DNA from: an uncultured Lachnospiraceae bacterium
GTDB taxonomy: Bacteria > Bacillota > Clostridia > Lachnospirales > Lachnospiraceae
Assembly (NCBI GenBank): GCA_934364805.1
Contig: CAKRMH010000005.1
Location: 1-64,000 of the forward strand
DNA: 64,000 nt
Reading direction: 5' to 3'
Position numbers and translations under genes: made by a program. Below, piece by piece: positions 60,894 through 64,000 of this stretch (position 1 is its first letter; each line of letters opens with the position of its first letter). The notes beneath the pieces are model-generated. The model had not been told where the DNA came from. It ran no database searches and saw only the letters and a list, made by a program, of their open reading frames with translations.

Positions 60894-62420
60894 TCAGTCC
60901 TCCACCAGTTTATCCAGCTCTTTTACATACTCTGTCTCACTGGATGTCTTATGATTCGCCTTGGAAGCATATAGATTGACCGCAGTCTGGGATTTCTTGA
61001 TCGGCTGCATGGTTCCTGCTCCTGCCACACATCCACCAGGGCATGCCATTCCCTCAAGCAGATAGCCCGGATATTTGCCAAGTGTTGCCATTTTTAAAAG
61101 CATACGGCAATCCTTCAGGCCTTCTGCATTTGCAACTTTGATCTCACGTTCTGGATGGTCACGCTTGATCACATCCACAACGGCCTGCGCAACACCACCT
61201 GCAACTGCAAAATTTCTTCCGTCTGTAGAAGCATCGTTTACACCGCCAGGATTCTCCTCCATCTCCTCAAGGTTGACATCTTTTGCATCAAAAATGCCTG
61301 CCATTTCCTCGAAGGTAAGCACAAAATCCACTTCACTGCGCACGCTCTTACGCATTGCCTCCAGCTTCTTTGCTGCACATGGTCCGATAAATACCACCTT
61401 GGCATTCGGCGTGTGTTTCTTGATCAGACGCGCCGTCAGTGTCATTGGCGTCAGTGCCATCGAGATACAGTTTGCATGATCCGGGAACAGTTTTTTCGCC
61501 ATCATTGACCATGCCGGGCAGCAGGAAGTTGCCATAAATGGAAGTTCCTCCGGAACTTCTTTCAGGAAATCCTCAGCCTCCTGTTTTGCGCAAAGATCCG
61601 CTCCAATCGCAACCTCGAAAACATCTGCAAATCCAAGTGCCTGCATCGCTGCGCGAAGCTTCTCCGGTGTCACCTTCGGTCCAAACTGGCCTACAAATGC
61701 CGGTGCAACTGCCGCATATACCTTTTCTCCGGACTGGATCGCACGGATGACCTGGAAGATCTGTGATTTATCAGCGATCGCACCAAATGGACAGTTTACC
61801 AGACACTGTCCGCAGGATACGCACTTATCGTAATCAATATCTGCGCAGCCATTCTCATCGGATGAGATCGCATCCATTCCACATGCCTTTTTACACGGGC
61901 GCTCCTGGACAATGATCGCATTATAGGAACATACACTTGCGCATCTTCCACATTTGATGCATTTGTCCTGATCGATAATGGATCTTCCGGTTGTACGGTC
62001 CAAAGATACTGCGTCCTTCGGACATACCTCCATACACGGATGCGCCAGACAGCCCTGACAGCCATCTGTGACATGCACACGCTTCTCCGGGCATGCATTG
62101 CATGCGAATTTGATCACATTGATCAGTGGCGGTGTGTAATACGTCTCCGCTTTATCTGCTGCCTCGATCCCATCCGAAATCGGCGCATGCTCCGCTGCGC
62201 CACGGTTCTCAAGTCCCATAGCAAGCCGTAGTCTTTCTCCTACGATCGCCCTTTCCAAAAATACATCATTACGGAAATTCCCTTTCTCACCCGGAATGAT
62301 CGAGTACGGAAGTTCCTCCATCTTCTTATCCACCTGCCATTCGGTGTGATAAGCCATGCTTGCCACCTCTTTAAAAATACGGTGGCGGATCTCCTGAATC
62401 CTTGTTTCTACGCCTCTCAT
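60894..62420 (-). CDS. [FeFe] hydrogenase, group-B-like
   Basis: This protein of about 508 residues has an N-terminal set of ferredoxin-like clusters (CQGCLAHPCMEVCPKDAV; CIKCGRCASVCSYNA; CVSCGQCLVNCPFGA) and the three H-cluster motifs: TSCCPAW (about 298-304), GPCAAKK (about 346-352) and EGMACPGGCVAG (about 456-467). The second motif has GPC instead of the MPC of classical HydA, as in the poorly characterised group B hydrogenases. It may act in electron bifurcation or hydrogen sensing. GGAGG selects ATG 62420. Confidence 0.85.
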   Translation of the reverse strand: MRGVETRIQEIRHRIFKEVASMAYHTEWQVDKKMEELPYSIIPGEKGNFRNDVFLERAIVGERLRLAMGLENRGAAEHAPISDGIEAADKAETYYTPPLINVIKFACNACPEKRVHVTDGCQGCLAHPCMEVCPKDAVSLDRTTGRSIIDQDKCIKCGRCASVCSYNAIIVQERPCKKACGMDAISSDENGCADIDYDKCVSCGQCLVNCPFGAIADKSQIFQVIRAIQSGEKVYAAVAPAFVGQFGPKVTPEKLRAAMQALGFADVFEVAIGADLCAKQEAEDFLKEVPEELPFMATSCCPAWSMMAKKLFPDHANCISMALTPMTLTARLIKKHTPNAKVVFIGPCAAKKLEAMRKSVRSEVDFVLTFEEMAGIFDAKDVNLEEMEENPGGVNDASTDGRNFAVAGGVAQAVVDVIKRDHPEREIKVANAEGLKDCRMLLKMATLGKYPGYLLEGMACPGGCVAGAGTMQPIKKSQTAVNLYASKANHKTSSETEYVKELDKLVED

Positions 62421-62463
62421 CGCCAATCCTCCATATAAAGTGTAAAATCTAAAGTGTGAAATC

Positions 62464-64000
62464 TTAATCCAGCATAAACAGTTCCTGTACATTCATGTTC
62501 AGCTTCGTGTAGCCATATTCATCGTTCTTGTTATTCTTAATCTGAAATACAACATTTCTCCATGCATCATGTGAGACTGTCGTGTTATCCGCTTTTGTCT
62601 CCGTCCATGTGTCTAAATATTTTTTCGGATAAAGGAAATAGTATTCCTTCATGTTCTTCACATTCTGGAAAACGACTTTTCCATCTGCTTCTTCTGTTTT
62701 ACAGGTCTGTCTGGAAACATCGATACCTGCCGTTTCTAACGGGATCTCCTGCCCCGTCTCATTATCATAGATTGCATCCACATATACCCTGCCGCCACTC
62801 TCATCCTTATAGTAGATCGAGCAGTCCATCTTCGTGCTGATCGCATTCAATTCTTCCGGGCTGAATATGATCTTGACAAATTCGTCCGTATCATTGTCTG
62901 TTCCAGCTGTCACCCAGGACGCATCCGCAGGATCATCATTGTATTCCTGTGCAAAATTCATGTCATAAGACAGATTATTCATATCGGTGATCGTGGTATC
63001 TTCATTCATCACCTCCACCATCGGAGCTACATAGGATGCGCGGTATGCTGCGATCATCGTGTTGATGAAAAGCTTTGCCTCCATCTCTCCGGTGATCGTG
63101 GAGTGTCCTACTCCTGAATAAAAGACATTGCCCTTACTGTAAATATAATAGTTATTGGCTGCATCATTCGGGGAAACTCCATAGGTTGCACCAGTTCCCT
63201 GACCATTGTTATCTGTTTCCTGCCATGCCGAAGCCCTTTGGTCATCAGCAAGACAATACCAGACCGTAACCTCCGGATCTTCCATATCCAGCTGATACCA
63301 CTGTGCATGTGTCTCAGCGATCGTAAATTCCGGATCGATCTTAAACGGATACTGTGTGATCTGTCCCTGATTCGTCTGTGTCACCTTGGTGGTCAGGTCA
63401 TTGTTATTGTTAAAGCCTGTATTCTTTGCAAGTGAACTAGCTCCACAGATGCACTCCCCAAACGGATTTGTGATCAGATACTGATATGGCATCTTCTGAT
63501 TCAAAAGTGTATTCCAGCCGATTTTTCCATCTGAATTCGTCCAGCCAAGACGTTTCATTGCATAGTACGTAAAACCCTGCTTCTGATCCAGCGAATTGCC
63601 ATTCACATCCGTCACGGTGTCGTAGCTATCGCCTGACTTTTCTGCCAATGCTTCTCTTTCGTCTTCCGACAGATTCCGGCTGATCGCTTTATACCGGTTC
63701 ATCCCCATTATATCACGAAGATACGTATTTGCCGAGTACCCAAAATCTTTACTTCTGACATTATGCATGGAAGTAAGGTCATGCGTAAACAGCACACTTT
63801 TTCCCTGCGCAATATAGAATTTGAGGAAATCCATCTCGCCATTGCTATTCGGAATGTTGATCCCGCCATATGTATCACCGAATCCGACAATGATCATATT
63901 GTAATTCCGGTATACATTCATCCACTCCGGAACAGCGGCATCTGGATTATTGATGATATCCCGGTATCCCTGCTCCGTGAATTTGTTTCCGGCAAAGTGC
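62464..64000 (-). CDS. DUF5057-type protein, N-terminus beyond the window
   Basis: The frame is open to the end of the window, so at least 512 residues are seen and the N-terminus is missing. The visible part begins in a domain with NMIIVGFGDTYGGINI and FTHDLTSMHN, typical of DUF5057 proteins of Lachnospiraceae. The later part is rich in Asn, Asp and Tyr, as in cell-surface proteins. The function is unknown. The gene ends 43 bp before the hydrogenase gene on the same strand. Confidence 0.75.
   Translation of the reverse strand, partial: HFAGNKFTEQGYRDIINNPDAAVPEWMNVYRNYNMIIVGFGDTYGGINIPNSNGEMDFLKFYIAQGKSVLFTHDLTSMHNVRSKDFGYSANTYLRDIMGMNRYKAISRNLSEDEREALAEKSGDSYDTVTDVNGNSLDQKQGFTYYAMKRLGWTNSDGKIGWNTLLNQKMPYQYLITNPFGECICGASSLAKNTGFNNNNDLTTKVTQTNQGQITQYPFKIDPEFTIAETHAQWYQLDMEDPEVTVWYCLADDQRASAWQETDNNGQGTGATYGVSPNDAANNYYIYSKGNVFYSGVGHSTITGEMEAKLFINTMIAAYRASYVAPMVEVMNEDTTITDMNNLSYDMNFAQEYNDDPADASWVTAGTDNDTDEFVKIIFSPEELNAISTKMDCSIYYKDESGGRVYVDAIYDNETGQEIPLETAGIDVSRQTCKTEEADGKVVFQNVKNMKEYYFLYPKKYLDTWTETKADNTTVSHDAWRNVVFQIKNNKNDEYGYTKLNMNVQELFMLD

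Overview
The window looks like a chromosomal segment from a gut Lachnospiraceae-type clostridium (Bacillota). The evidence is low to moderate GC, strong AGGAGG-type ribosome binding sites, clostridial families (group-B-like [FeFe] hydrogenase, DUF5057 protein, LUD protein, YitT, CarD-like protein, Lar proteins), and a beta-mannan-oligosaccharide locus of the kind described in Roseburia and Faecalibacterium. The species cannot be named from the sequence alone. No rRNA, tRNA, CRISPR array, intact insertion sequence or prophage was seen.

Region 1 (0.2-15.7 kb) is a beta-mannan-oligosaccharide utilisation locus. One minus-strand operon encodes a solute-binding lipoprotein, two permeases, a cellobiose-2-epimerase-type enzyme, GH130_1 and GH130_2 phosphorylases, a CE2-type acetylesterase, and a protein that fuses a CE17-like acetylesterase to mannose-6-phosphate isomerase. 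A second minus-strand operon encodes a NUDIX hydrolase, a GH36 alpha-galactosidase and a LacI regulator. An AraC regulator is divergent. Together they import acetylated and galactosylated manno-oligosaccharides, remove the decorations, and phosphorolyse the chain to mannose-1-phosphate. No endomannanase or phosphomannomutase lies in the window.

Region 2 (15.8-19.2 kb) holds a YitT protein, a short CarD-like protein, a small unknown protein and a chemoreceptor. Region 3 (19.2-26.6 kb) is a plus-strand nitrogen-compound cluster: a four-subunit iron-sulfur flavoprotein dehydrogenase (HcnABC / hydroxyproline-dehydrogenase type), an ornithine-cyclodeaminase-like protein, an AraC regulator, a P-II-like protein and an APC permease. 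Both of its transcription units begin with the same 18-bp box, followed by a leader terminator hairpin.

Region 4 (26.6-44.3 kb) is mixed core and accessory sequence: a binding-protein/hybrid-kinase sensor pair, an internally deleted UMF1 transporter, a LUD protein, MetE, a MarR-MATE operon, a serine hydrolase, an amino-acid ABC transporter, an AEC carrier, ribosomal protein bL25, an Rpn-type nuclease, and LarE-LarB. Between 35.7 and 36.1 kb lies an unexplained structured element: an RNA-like three-way junction next to a 313-bp near-palindrome.

Region 5 (44.6-53.2 kb) is visibly AT-richer and looks like an acquired island. It encodes a binding protein, a five-gene operon (class III aminotransferase, two paralogous NTF2-like proteins, an MFS transporter, a cytidylate-kinase-like protein), a PucR regulator, and an ABC permease plus ATPase. 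Three of its transcripts start with a leader terminator like those in region 3. It abuts a degraded SUF locus (intact sufU, sufS remnant) and three 72-bp tandem repeats.

Region 6 (54.5-64 kb) holds a radical SAM protein, O-acetylhomoserine sulfhydrylase, an alanine/glycine symporter behind a tandem glycine riboswitch, a chemoreceptor-like protein, an [FeFe] hydrogenase and a DUF5057 protein cut by the window edge.
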